Shown piece after piece: positions 25,531-34,767 of a stretch of 35,868 nucleotides of DNA. The DNA is from Candidatus Peribacteria bacterium (GTDB lineage Bacteria; Patescibacteriota; Gracilibacteria; Peribacterales; Peribacteraceae). Both the position numbers and the translations under genes were made by a program. The notes below the pieces were generated by a model. That model made no database searches. It was given only the letters and a program-made list of their open reading frames with translations, and was not told the DNA's origin. The number at the start of each line of letters is the position of its first letter. Position 1 is the first letter of the stretch. The DNA lies in assembly GCA_009691305.1 (NCBI GenBank), contig SICS01000010.1, positions 1 through 35,868 of the forward strand. Reading direction: 5' to 3'.

Positions 25531-26859
25531 ATGAGAGTTCTCGGCGTCATCAAAGGCCTGTTGCCCAACCGCTCGCCGGTGCGCCTGGCATGGCATCGGT
25601 TGAAGGCACTCGCAGCAGCTGTGCGGTACCGATTCCCCGCACGCAGCCTAATAGTGATCGGCATCACAGGCACCGACGGCAAGACCACGACGGTCGGCAT
25701 GACGGCGCATATTTTGCATGAAGCAGGAATCCCGGTCGGTGCGCTCTCCACAAGCTTCTTCCGTATCCGCGGCAAATCCTGGGACAACCCCACGCACAAG
25801 ACGTCGATCTCGCCGTTCGCAATGCAGCGGTTCCTTCGGCAGTGCGCGGATGAGGGTTGCACGCACGCAGTGGTCGAGTGTTCGTCGCACGGCCTGGTGC
25901 AGCACCGCAACGACTTCCTCTGGCCGCGCGTCACCGCGATCACAAACATTTCCCCCGAACATCTCGACTACCACGGGACGATGGAGCAATACCGCCACGA
26001 CAAAAGCATCCTCTTCCAGATGCTCCGGAAGGACGGCGTCAGCGTGCTGAACGCCGACGATGAGACGTTCCAGGAGTACACACTGCTCCCAGCACAATGG
26101 CGCATCGCCTGGTCGGCATCCCGTTCGTTTAGCCATCCGATGGGCGGGCGCGACTGCGCGATCTGGACGGAGAACGTGGCAGTGACGCCCGCAGGATCCT
26201 CTGCCACGGTACTCAGCAATGTGGAAGAAGAGACGCGGAACCTGCAGCTGCACATCCCCGGCGGCTTTAATATTGAGAATGCGCTCTGCGCGATCAGCTG
26301 CGCCCATGCGGTGGGGGTGGAGATTGCCCTGGGTGTGAAGACTCTCGCGGATTTCCGCGGAGTGCCCGGGCGCATGGAGAGCATCAACACAGGGCAACCC
26401 TTCGCCGTCTACGTCGACTTCACGATCACGCCGAATGCCTACGAGAAGACACTCGCTACTGTGCGCCAGACCCTCGCACCCGGAGCCAGGCTCCTCGTGC
26501 TCACGGGGAGTTGTGGCAACAGGATGCGGGAAAAACGCCCGATGATCGGCAAGATCGTCAGTGAGATGGCCGATGTGGTGGTCGTCAGTGAGGATGAAAC
26601 AGTGACCGAAGATCCGCTGAAGGTGATCGACGAAGTCTGGGCGGGAGTCGACCAAGCGCGGTGCGAAGCCCACAAGATCCCCGACCGCCGCGAGGCTATC
26701 CGGTTCCTCTTCAAGAATGCCCATCCCGGTGACGCGGTGCTCCTCTGTGGTATGGGCGCGTGCTCGACCATGCAGACGAGGGAAGGGTTACGAAAATGGG
26801 ATGAACGAGAGGTTGCGAAGGACTTGCTGAAAGAAATAGGGAGGAATATTGGCGTATGA
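25531..26859 (+). CDS. murE: Mur ligase, MurE-like
   Basis: GITGTDGKTTTVGMTAHIL, TNISPEHLDYHGTMEQY, FRGVPGRMESINTGQPFAVYVDFTITPNAYEKTL. Confidence 0.88.
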   Translation: MRVLGVIKGLLPNRSPVRLAWHRLKALAAAVRYRFPARSLIVIGITGTDGKTTTVGMTAHILHEAGIPVGALSTSFFRIRGKSWDNPTHKTSISPFAMQRFLRQCADEGCTHAVVECSSHGLVQHRNDFLWPRVTAITNISPEHLDYHGTMEQYRHDKSILFQMLRKDGVSVLNADDETFQEYTLLPAQWRIAWSASRSFSHPMGGRDCAIWTENVAVTPAGSSATVLSNVEEETRNLQLHIPGGFNIENALCAISCAHAVGVEIALGVKTLADFRGVPGRMESINTGQPFAVYVDFTITPNAYEKTLATVRQTLAPGARLLVLTGSCGNRMREKRPMIGKIVSEMADVVVVSEDETVTEDPLKVIDEVWAGVDQARCEAHKIPDRREAIRFLFKNAHPGDAVLLCGMGACSTMQTREGLRKWDEREVAKDLLKEIGRNIGV

Positions 26860-26864
26860 TGGTA

Positions 26865-26906
26865 AGATGGCTGGATGGTAAACACCATCGAACCATCCAA
26901 CCATCT
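26865..26906. repeat. Hairpin covering the predicted rnhB start
   Basis: AGATGGCTGGATGGT...AACCATCCAACCATCT, about 14 of 16 positions paired. Confidence 0.6.
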
Positions 26907-27585
26907 CACAATCCGTAAAATCTTTACAGCCATAGACTCTGCTACAACTATTGCAGGCATAGATGAAGTCGGCCGTGGCGCAGTTGCCGGTCCAGTGGTT
27001 GCGTGCGCATGCGTCATCGCGACTCCCCTCTTCCGACGTAGAAGAAGTTTTTCGTGCTGGTCACCGTTCGAGAAAAAAGCGGATGACGACGTGCTCATCG
27101 CGGACAGCAAACTGCTGAGTCCCCATGAGCGGGAAATTTCCTCCGCATGGATCCGTTCCGCCTGTGCATTCGGCGTGGGTGCCGTGAGCGCATTTGTCAT
27201 TGATAAACGGGGAATTCTCTATTCGACGAACCAAGCGATGCTGTTGGCGCTTGAGGATCTTCGTTCAAAAACCTCCGTGCAATCACTACTCGTCGACGGC
27301 CGGGATCGTTTTCACTTTCCCCTCCCCCATCAGTCCATCATCCGTGGAGACCAATCGGAACCTGCCATCGCCGCTGCCTCCATTGTTGCAAAAGTCTTCC
27401 GCGATGGATTGATGCGGGAGTATGCAAAAGACTTTCCTCTCTTCGGCTTTGAGCATCACAAAGGATACGGGGCACCGGTTCACCTTGCAGCGATCAGCGA
27501 ACATGGGCCGTGCACGTTGCATCGGCGGAGTTTCCTGCGAGCACACCTCGAGAATCAGACTCTTCCTATTGTACACAATTTTTGA
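26875..27585 (+). CDS. rnhB: Ribonuclease HII (start uncertain)
   Basis: IAGIDEVGRGAVAGPVVACACVI, DSKLLSPHERE, SIVAKVFRD, HKGYGAPVHLAAISEHGP. Confidence 0.93.
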   Translation: MVNTIEPSNHLTIRKIFTAIDSATTIAGIDEVGRGAVAGPVVACACVIATPLFRRRRSFSCWSPFEKKADDDVLIADSKLLSPHEREISSAWIRSACAFGVGAVSAFVIDKRGILYSTNQAMLLALEDLRSKTSVQSLLVDGRDRFHFPLPHQSIIRGDQSEPAIAAASIVAKVFRDGLMREYAKDFPLFGFEHHKGYGAPVHLAAISEHGPCTLHRRSFLRAHLENQTLPIVHNF

Positions 27586-27608
27586 TCGACTTTTTCCTCT
27601 TCTCTTAG

Positions 27609-28394
27609 TCATTTTCTAATCCTGTTCATCATACATATACCTACGCCGACAACGATGAGGGGTAGCGTCAGGAGCTGACCACGCGTGAGGAAGATCCCGA
27701 AAATGTCTGAGAGCGGATACTGCTGCTGGCGGATGAATTCGAGCAGGAAGCGTCCGACACCGTAGAGGATCAAAAATGCGGCGGCCGTGCACCCGACGCG
27801 TCGCAGGTTTCCTGTGGTGATGCGAAGGTGCCAAAAACAAATCGTGGCGATCAGGAGATCCTTCCCGATGGCGTACAGCTGAATGGGGTGGCGCAGGCCG
27901 TCGGCGCCAGGGAACATCATCCCCCACGGGAGCGTCGTGACCGTGCCGTAGAGTTCCTGGTTGATGAAGTTGCCCAGCCGTCCGAGTGCGAGGCCGATAG
28001 CGACGGGGACGATGATGACATCTGCGAGTGCTAGCAGGCTGATCGAGTGTTTGCGACAGAAGAGCGACAGCACGAGCACGACGCCGATGAGACCGCCGTG
28101 GAACGACATTCCGCCTTCCCACACGGCAAAAATCTTGAGTGGATCGACCGAGAAGTATGTCGGCTCGTAGAAGAGCACGAACCCCAACCGCCCACCGATA
28201 ATCACCCCAATGACGGACCAGGAGAGCAACGACATCCACGTGTCCCGTGTCAGCGCGAGGTCCCTATACCGCTGGAGACGCGGGAGAACCCATGCGGCGA
28301 TCAGGAATCCCAGAAGATAGAGGAGGCCGTACCAGTGGATCTGGAAGCCGAAGAGGTCGATTGCGACGGGACGGGATGGGAATAGATGAATCAC
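27609..28394 (-). CDS. lgt: Prolipoprotein diacylglyceryl transferase (GTG start)
   Basis: IHWYGLLYLLGFL, VWEGGMSFHGGLIG, GLALGRLGNFINQELYG. Confidence 0.95.
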   Translation of the reverse strand: MIHLFPSRPVAIDLFGFQIHWYGLLYLLGFLIAAWVLPRLQRYRDLALTRDTWMSLLSWSVIGVIIGGRLGFVLFYEPTYFSVDPLKIFAVWEGGMSFHGGLIGVVLVLSLFCRKHSISLLALADVIIVPVAIGLALGRLGNFINQELYGTVTTLPWGMMFPGADGLRHPIQLYAIGKDLLIATICFWHLRITTGNLRRVGCTAAAFLILYGVGRFLLEFIRQQQYPLSDIFGIFLTRGQLLTLPLIVVGVGICMMNRIRK

Positions 28395-28449
28395 GCAGAC
28401 AGTCTAGCCCGCTCCGATTGAAGAATCACGAGGCGGAGCGCTTTCTTTG

Positions 28450-28482
28450 CTCCTTTCTTTGTCGCCCTGACAAAGAAAGGAG
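28450..28482 (+). promoter_or_regulatory. Perfect hairpin sequestering part of the tsaD Shine-Dalgarno region
   Basis: CTCCTTTCTTTGTC-gccct-GACAAAGAAAGGAG then AGGAGAATGTCCCC-ATG. Confidence 0.6.
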
Positions 28483-28496
28483 AGGAGAATGTCCCC

Positions 28497-29588
28497 ATGC
28501 GTATTCTTGGTATTGAGACTTCCTGTGATGAAACGTCTGTTGCAGTGGTCCTCGACGGCATTCACGTCCAGTCGAACGTGATTTCCAGCTCCCGCGCGAC
28601 ATTTGAAAAGCTTGCAGGTGTGATCCCCGAGCAGGCGGCGCGGATGCAGATCGAATGCATCACGCCTGTTTTGCAGGAAGCCCTGATTGAAGCCAAAATC
28701 ACGATGTCCGACATCGATGCAATCGCTGTGACCCGCGGCCCCGGCTTGCTCGGCTCTCTCCTCGTCGGAACCGTGACGGCGCGTGCGATTGCCTCAATCC
28801 ACAAGAAGCCACTCATCGGAGTCCATCACACGCTGGGGCACCTATCATCGACATGGCTGGAAGGTGGCCATGAAATCACTTCGTACGGACGCCCGGGCGG
28901 GGCCTCACTACCCCTTTTTCCACTCCTGACTCTCTCCGCCTCCGGCGGCCATACAGACCTCTGGCATCGCGCTTCCCATACGCGGGGGAGGCTCCTGGGC
29001 CGAACACGTGACGATGCGGCGGGCGAAGCGTTCGACAAGGGCGCGTCGATGCTCGGACTCCCCTACCCCGGTGGCCCATCGATCCAGAAAGCTGCTGAGG
29101 GCGGTGATGTGAAGGCGTATGACTTTCCTCTTCCGCTCCATGCAGAAGACACATTGGATTTTAGTTTCTCGGGATTGAAGACGTCGTTGAAATATTTGTT
29201 GCGGGATATTAGCCGCGCGTCTTCGACACGCGGTCCGCAGGTCGAAGACCTGCGGCTAACAATTGATATGGCCGCATCCTTTCAACACGCCATCTGCCGC
29301 CATCTCGTTGACCGCGTTGAGCGCGCGATCACGCGCCATCCCGACGTGAAGGAAATCCATCTCGTCGGCGGCGTGTCAGCGAATATTCATCTCCGCAACG
29401 TCATGGGTGACCTCTGTAGAAAGAAAGGCGTGACCGTCCGCGTGCCAAAGAATTTGAGCTACTGCACAGACAATGCCGCGATGATTGCGGCTGCAGGATT
29501 CTTCCTACACCAAGAACTCGGAGATGACGTGTTCAACACATTCCAGACGGAGGCGTCCATTCCGCTGGAAGCAGTCATCAAGGAGTAA
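28497..29588 (+). CDS. tsaD: tRNA N6-adenosine threonylcarbamoyltransferase
   Basis: RILGIETSCDETSVAVV, AVTRGPGLLGSLLVG, LSASGGHTDLW, GEAFDKGASMLGLPYPGGPSIQKAA, FSFSGLKTSL, LVGGVSANIHLR. Confidence 0.96.
   Translation: MRILGIETSCDETSVAVVLDGIHVQSNVISSSRATFEKLAGVIPEQAARMQIECITPVLQEALIEAKITMSDIDAIAVTRGPGLLGSLLVGTVTARAIASIHKKPLIGVHHTLGHLSSTWLEGGHEITSYGRPGGASLPLFPLLTLSASGGHTDLWHRASHTRGRLLGRTRDDAAGEAFDKGASMLGLPYPGGPSIQKAAEGGDVKAYDFPLPLHAEDTLDFSFSGLKTSLKYLLRDISRASSTRGPQVEDLRLTIDMAASFQHAICRHLVDRVERAITRHPDVKEIHLVGGVSANIHLRNVMGDLCRKKGVTVRVPKNLSYCTDNAAMIAAAGFFLHQELGDDVFNTFQTEASIPLEAVIKE
28883..28911. repeat. Degenerate family C palindrome inside tsaD
   Basis: GTACGGACGCCCGGGCGGGGCCTCACTAC matches 25 of 29 positions of the perfect palindrome at 19107-19135. 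Confidence 0.65.
29211..29258. repeat. Twin-hairpin REP-like element inside tsaD
   Basis: AGCCGCGCGTCTTCGACACGCGGTCCGCAGGTCGAAGACCTGCGGCT; near-identical to the reverse complement of 15711-15756. Confidence 0.8.
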
Positions 29589-29826
29589 GGAGTGTCCGGA
29601 TGGAGATCCTCAAAACACTGGCTAGTCTGACTAGCGTCTTCAGTGTCGGATTATTGTCCTCAGAAAGGATGCGGCTGACATTCGCCCTGGCAGTCGCTTC
29701 TGAAAATCCCATTTGGAGGCCGATTTCCTCTTGGGTCATGCCCGATTGGCCTACGGCGTATCTGATGCTCTGCATGATTTTGTCATGCTCTTGAAGAGCC
29801 ACATCAGAGGAGAATTTGCGTGTCAT
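29578..29826 (-). CDS. XRE/HTH-type DNA-binding protein
   Basis: GMTQEEIGLQMGFSEATARANVSRILSEDNNPTLKTLVRLASVL; 3' end overlaps the tsaD 3' end by 11 nt. Confidence 0.8.
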   Translation of the reverse strand: MTRKFSSDVALQEHDKIMQSIRYAVGQSGMTQEEIGLQMGFSEATARANVSRILSEDNNPTLKTLVRLASVLRISIRTLLTP

Positions 29827-29872
29827 AGGGCAATCGTAACCCACTCCCGACACAATTCAAGAATTACCTAGA

Positions 29873-29962
29873 TCACTGCGCAAACGCCGGCAGTAGGGCG
29901 CCCAGGACGATGCCGAGGATGCCGACGATGGCAAACGTGCGGACGAACGAGGAGTACTTCAT
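29873..29962 (-). CDS. 29-aa hydrophobic small protein, translationally coupled to the PKD gene
   Basis: MKYSSFVRTFAIVGILGIVLGALLPAFAQ*, ATGA overlap with the upstream stop; not in the supplied ORF track. Confidence 0.55.
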   Translation of the reverse strand: MKYSSFVRTFAIVGILGIVLGALLPAFAQ

Positions 29963-32010
29963 GGGGAGGCGGGGGTAGTGGAAGCGACGGTGATAGCGAT
30001 CGACTTTTCATCGGTATTGCCGAGGGCGTCGGTCAGCGTGAGAGTGACCGTGTAGTCACCCTCTTCCTCGAACACGTACACGTACTGCGCGTCGCTGCTC
30101 TGGCCGAGAGCATCATCCGGCGAATTGTCGTTGCGCACATCCCAGAGCAGAGATTTCGTGTCCCCAGTGGAGCAGGAGGAATCGAACTCCACGCCCTTGC
30201 CCGGCTCCACGCGCAGCCGGCTGGCAGTGATGCACGCGCTGAGGGTGGGCTTGCGCACGATAATCGTGCGTTCCGCGGTGAACTCCTTGCCCGAGATTAG
30301 GACAACGTGCAGCTGCACACGGTATTCACCCGGCATCTTGTAGGTGTGCGTGACGCGCGCAGCGCCCAACTCTGCTTTCTTCACGCCCTGGCCTTCGTCA
30401 CCAAAGAGCCACTTGAACCCCGCGACGGTCTCGCCTGGCGGTACGAACGTCTGCGATCCGTCGAACGTCACCGTGAGCGGTGCGACGCCACCATCGGGCG
30501 TCAGGAGGATCGTCGGCTCCGCGGAGGGTGGCTTCACATCGATCGTGATCGGCAGGCGTGTGCTCTTGCCATCGGCGCCCTGGGCCAGCAGCGTGACGGT
30601 GTAGGTTCCTTCTTTGCGCAACACACCCGTGAGCGTCGCATCCTCCGCATGGAGAGTGGAATCCTCAGCGAACTCCCAGCTGAAACGCACAAGCGGGGTC
30701 GTGGTCTTGGGCGTCAGGGAGATATCGAGCGGCACCTCGCCGCTGATCTTGTTGTTTTGGACCGCTGGCTTGCCTTCAAATTGGAGTGCGGAGACCGTCA
30801 GCTGCTCGGTGACGCGGACGATCACCGTGAGTTCCGCCAGTTCGCCCTTGGCGGACCGCGCGCGCACCTGGACGGGATAGATGCCGGCAGATTCAAACGC
30901 ATGGGACTCCCGGATGAGTGCCGCACCGCGGTCTTCCTTTCCGTCACCAAAGCTCCACGCGACCTCTTTGAGTGGCTCGACCGTCTGCAGCGTCAGCAGG
31001 ACGCCAAACGGCGTGGGTCCAGTGAGGATTTTCGGTTCCGTGATCAGGGTAATCGGGAACGGCAGCGGCGGCTGTTCCTGCACGGTCACCGTGCGCTTGT
31101 AGGCAGTCTGCGACTGGTTCTGGAGCTGAACCGTGGCGACGATCGGGTACGAACCGATCGCGTAGAACGTATGCACAATGTCGGGACTCGTCAGGGTTTC
31201 GGGCGCATTGCCGTCGCCGAAATCCCATTGCACCTGCTTGAGGAGTTTGGGGTCGGACAGCAGTCCAGCGACACTGAACTTCACGGCTTTCTCCATCACC
31301 AGCTGCACGGGCACCATGGAGAAGACCGCCTGCGGTATTACGATGCGGCGGACGATGCGGCGGTACGACCCGCCGGCGAGCATCACGCGTACGACGGCGG
31401 TGTAGGCGCCCTGGCGTTCGTAGATGACGGTCGTCTGGGGCGTCACCGTCTCCTCGTTCATCGTGCCGTCACCGTCGGTGTCCCACTGGTACTTTACCGC
31501 CTGCAGGCCCAGGTTGCGCAAAATGCCCGCAGCACGCTCGGCGCTGACGGTCACGGCAACCGGTGCGATCAGGTCGGACGCGCTTGTGGGGGACACGATA
31601 TCGAGCGGCAGCGCCGGCTCGCGAATGATCAAGAGCGGCGTGACGAGGCTGATAAGCAATATGGGGAGGAGCACGGCGATCATTTGGATCAGGCTGCGGC
31701 GGCGCAGCGCGATGGACGTGGATGACTGCGAAATCCGCTTGAGTGCGAGGAGGCCGACACCGATGGTCGCCACTCCGCCGATGAGAGACGAGAGCAGCCC
31801 AGCGGAGACAAGTGAGCCACCTCCACCCGTTGGCACGGGCAACGTCGCGAGCAGGAAGCCACACCAGAGAACATACAGGGCGTAGAGCGAGCCACCGACC
31901 AGAAGGATGCGCTTCTTCACGATCTGCACCTGCGGAACCGATGATGCCGCAGCGGCCATTCCTGACGCGGATGTCAGGCTGTCAACGGAAATGTCGGAGG
32001 GGTCGGGCAT
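29959..32010 (-). CDS. Membrane-anchored multi-PKD-domain protein
   Basis: Three N-terminal TM segments then repeated W.FGDG..../HTY....Y.V.. units (VQWDFGDGN, VAWSFGDGK, FKWLFGDEG). Confidence 0.85.
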   Translation of the reverse strand: MPDPSDISVDSLTSASGMAAAASSVPQVQIVKKRILLVGGSLYALYVLWCGFLLATLPVPTGGGGSLVSAGLLSSLIGGVATIGVGLLALKRISQSSTSIALRRRSLIQMIAVLLPILLISLVTPLLIIREPALPLDIVSPTSASDLIAPVAVTVSAERAAGILRNLGLQAVKYQWDTDGDGTMNEETVTPQTTVIYERQGAYTAVVRVMLAGGSYRRIVRRIVIPQAVFSMVPVQLVMEKAVKFSVAGLLSDPKLLKQVQWDFGDGNAPETLTSPDIVHTFYAIGSYPIVATVQLQNQSQTAYKRTVTVQEQPPLPFPITLITEPKILTGPTPFGVLLTLQTVEPLKEVAWSFGDGKEDRGAALIRESHAFESAGIYPVQVRARSAKGELAELTVIVRVTEQLTVSALQFEGKPAVQNNKISGEVPLDISLTPKTTTPLVRFSWEFAEDSTLHAEDATLTGVLRKEGTYTVTLLAQGADGKSTRLPITIDVKPPSAEPTILLTPDGGVAPLTVTFDGSQTFVPPGETVAGFKWLFGDEGQGVKKAELGAARVTHTYKMPGEYRVQLHVVLISGKEFTAERTIIVRKPTLSACITASRLRVEPGKGVEFDSSCSTGDTKSLLWDVRNDNSPDDALGQSSDAQYVYVFEEEGDYTVTLTLTDALGNTDEKSIAITVASTTPASP

Positions 32011-32013
32011 GGA

Positions 32014-32892
32014 TTAGGGAGAGGGCAGCAGCGAACGGAGCAGGGTAGGCGGCACGAGTCTCGCGTCCGACGGGATGGTGATCGATGGAGCCGTATTGTG
32101 CATTGCGAGGTCTGCGGAGAACATCACGCGGAACGGGGTGGTATCTGCGGCCGCCTGCTTGGACGTAACGTTCCAGACAAGGCGCCGAACCAGGAACGTT
32201 CCGGCATCAATCCACAGCTCGCCTGTCGCATCGTACTTCGCAAGGTCATCGCGCGCGAGCGCAAGGTCGAACGCCCTGCCGTTGGATTCGGCCGTCGACT
32301 GCATGAGTGCGAGTAACCGTTCGGGGTTGATCGAGACGATGTAGTGATACGCATCCTTGTCATTCATGCGTTCCAACCCCTTATCCTCCACAACGTTGAC
32401 GACCGATGCCTGCGCGCGGAGGAAGAGCGGGTCGGGCGTGAGCGATAGGGCGGGCGGCGCATCCGTATCGCGTGGAAGCCGTAACCACGACCCGAGCAAC
32501 CCCTGGCTCCCGGTGAGACCCGACAGTGCGGGATTGAACGACAGCGTGTGGAAGAGGACGTAGGCGTCCGTCGGTTCGCTCACGACGTCCGCCTGGACGG
32601 TGAAGGCCGTCTGCGGGAGGCCGGCGCGGGAAAAACTTCCGTTGACGGCTGCCGAAAATGCCGTTTCCTGACCGCCGTGGCCGAGGATGCCGTGCAGTTC
32701 CGCTCGCGCATCAAATGCCACGGGCGCTTTTCCGGAGGTGATCTCGACGCGTGCTTCATATTGCGCCGATTCCAGCTGCGCGCTGGCGGCTGTGGCACGT
32801 TGAAGCACCTCCGCCGACGGAAGTGACCCGAACCTCCGGCAACCGGAGAGCACGAGAACGCACAACGCCGTCACTGTTACCAACCGTCGCAT
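32014..32892 (-). CDS. Lipoprotein of unknown function
   Basis: MRRLVTVTALCVLVLSGC lipobox; beta-rich body. Confidence 0.7.
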   Translation of the reverse strand: MRRLVTVTALCVLVLSGCRRFGSLPSAEVLQRATAASAQLESAQYEARVEITSGKAPVAFDARAELHGILGHGGQETAFSAAVNGSFSRAGLPQTAFTVQADVVSEPTDAYVLFHTLSFNPALSGLTGSQGLLGSWLRLPRDTDAPPALSLTPDPLFLRAQASVVNVVEDKGLERMNDKDAYHYIVSINPERLLALMQSTAESNGRAFDLALARDDLAKYDATGELWIDAGTFLVRRLVWNVTSKQAAADTTPFRVMFSADLAMHNTAPSITIPSDARLVPPTLLRSLLPSP

Positions 32893-32952
32893 CGTTGGAG
32901 TGCAGTGTACAGGACACAGGCCTGAATCATATTTTTTGAATCCTGAATGTTC

Positions 32953-33861
32953 TTACCTTGCGGGTGCCGTTTCAATATCGGCCGGCTCCTGGATGAAGAG
33001 ACGCACGGTCCTGCGCCTACTCGCTCGGATATCCGCAAGCAGCTGAATCAAACGCACTTCGTTCCTGTTGAGCACAAGCGGCGGATCCAGGACGACACGG
33101 ATGTGGTCGCCGTCAAGCGACAGAACCGTCTGCGCGAGCCGCGTGTGTCCGCTCGTCTCAAGTACGAAGTTCTGCAGGTCGTCCCCGCGGGCGGTGCCGT
33201 CATTGACGAACGTGATGGCGGTGACGGCGATCATGTCGCGCGCGTCCGCCCGCAACCGCAGCCGGGCGACGGTCCGCGCGGAGCCATACGTCAAGGTACC
33301 GGGAAGGTTCAGCGATTCCGCGGAGACGGTGCCCGTCGGCGTCCCGACAGGGATCGTGACTTGGGTGCTCCCCGCGGGGTTTAGGACAATCTTCACTGGC
33401 GCATCGGCGTCCACGTCTTCCCGCGTATCAATCGCTAGCGCGTGTTCTCCCGCTCGTACGGCGTCGATGCGGAAGTCGGCAAGAATATCGAGGCTCTCGG
33501 TCGTGCATGCGCGCACGACCATGCCACGGAAGTGCAGTCGTGCGGAGCCTTCACTGCCCGTCACGGGCACAGTGCGCGTCTTGCGCGTCGCCCCGGCCAC
33601 CGCGTAGACGCGTTCGATATCCTTGGGGTCACCCAGGGCCTTGTGATGGAGTGTCATCGACGACAGGTGGATATCGCGTGTGCACGAGGCGGTCAGGCGC
33701 ACAGTCAACATCGTGACCCGCTGTGCGCCGATGGGCACCGAGGTCGATGGACGTGGAACCACCTGCACGGTCAATTCGGACTTGTCATCGGCAAAGCAGG
33801 CCATGGGAGCCATCGCCATCAGTCCGACAAGGACACCGGGCAGTATTTTCCTCACGAGCAT
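32953..33861 (-). CDS. Secreted protein of unknown function, probable Ig-like/surface protein
   Basis: Signal peptide MLVRKILPGVLVGLMAMAPMACFA; beta-strand-rich repeats. Confidence 0.65.
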   Translation of the reverse strand: MLVRKILPGVLVGLMAMAPMACFADDKSELTVQVVPRPSTSVPIGAQRVTMLTVRLTASCTRDIHLSSMTLHHKALGDPKDIERVYAVAGATRKTRTVPVTGSEGSARLHFRGMVVRACTTESLDILADFRIDAVRAGEHALAIDTREDVDADAPVKIVLNPAGSTQVTIPVGTPTGTVSAESLNLPGTLTYGSARTVARLRLRADARDMIAVTAITFVNDGTARGDDLQNFVLETSGHTRLAQTVLSLDGDHIRVVLDPPLVLNRNEVRLIQLLADIRASRRRTVRLFIQEPADIETAPAR

Positions 33862-33883
33862 GGGATGCAGTATACAGGAGAGA

Positions 33884-34759
33884 TCACCATCCGCCACTCG
33901 CGCCACCACCACCCGAACTTCCCCCGCTGAAGCCACCGAACCCTCCGCCACCGCTGCCAGAACTGCCGCCGCCGAATCCCCCACCCCAACCTCCACGTCT
34001 GCCACCGCGGTTGCGGAACACATTCGGAAATTTTGAGAAGAGGAAGTCGAACCCCAAACCCATGACGGTCAAAATCGGAATCGTAATCCAGAGGCTGAAC
34101 ATCACTGCCAGCACAAAGCCGAACACAGTGCCCAGCACGCCGCCGAGCCACCACGACTTGGTGCGCCCCAGCCACGCGCCGAAGACGTTAAAAAAGAGGA
34201 ACAGGAAGAAGAAAACCACCGGGATCGCGCCGGCACCATTGTCGTTCACCGTGTAGCGCTCAGCCGTGTACTCGCCTGCGATGTGCATCTGGAGCGCGTC
34301 GATGCCCTCCAGCAGGCCGTCGGAATACTTTCCTTCGCGGAAGTATGGCGCGATGTCCTTCTCGATGATGCCTTTCGCGACGATATCCGGGACTGCACCT
34401 TCCAGACCGTAACCCACTTCAATCCGCATCTTCTGGTCCGCAGTCGCGACCACGATGAGGATGCCGTTGTTCTTGCTCTCGTCGCCGATCCCCCACTCGC
34501 GGAACACGGCGTTGGCAACGTCTTCGATGGGCTCATCGTGGAGGGATTCAAGAACCAGAATGGCAATCTCATTGCTCGTGCGTGATTGTTCGGTATGCAG
34601 GATGTTCTCGATCCCCTCCTCCTGGTCCGGCGTCAGCACGGGCGTGGTCTGCGTGTAGAACCCGTCGTTGGCGGGAACCTCAAAAGCAAATGTGGCAGAT
34701 GGCATCACGACCACCAGCGTGGCCAGCAATGCCAGTGCTGTAGATCTGACCAAATGCAT
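33884..34759 (-). CDS. TPM (YgcG-like) domain protein with Gly/Ser-rich tail
   Basis: NEIAILVLESLHDEPIEDVANAVFREWGIGDESKNNGILIVVATADQKMRIEVGYGLEGAVPD; GGGFGGGSSGSGGGGFGG tail. Confidence 0.92.
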   Translation of the reverse strand: MHLVRSTALALLATLVVVMPSATFAFEVPANDGFYTQTTPVLTPDQEEGIENILHTEQSRTSNEIAILVLESLHDEPIEDVANAVFREWGIGDESKNNGILIVVATADQKMRIEVGYGLEGAVPDIVAKGIIEKDIAPYFREGKYSDGLLEGIDALQMHIAGEYTAERYTVNDNGAGAIPVVFFFLFLFFNVFGAWLGRTKSWWLGGVLGTVFGFVLAVMFSLWITIPILTVMGLGFDFLFSKFPNVFRNRGGRRGGWGGGFGGGSSGSGGGGFGGFSGGSSGGGGASGGW

Positions 34760-34767
34760 CTGCGGGA

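Noticed and set aside
25648-26724. 358-aa minus-strand ORF
   Set aside because: Antisense to the MurE-like ligase
30307-31725. 472-aa plus-strand ORF
   Set aside because: Antisense to the PKD protein; composition typical of the complementary frame
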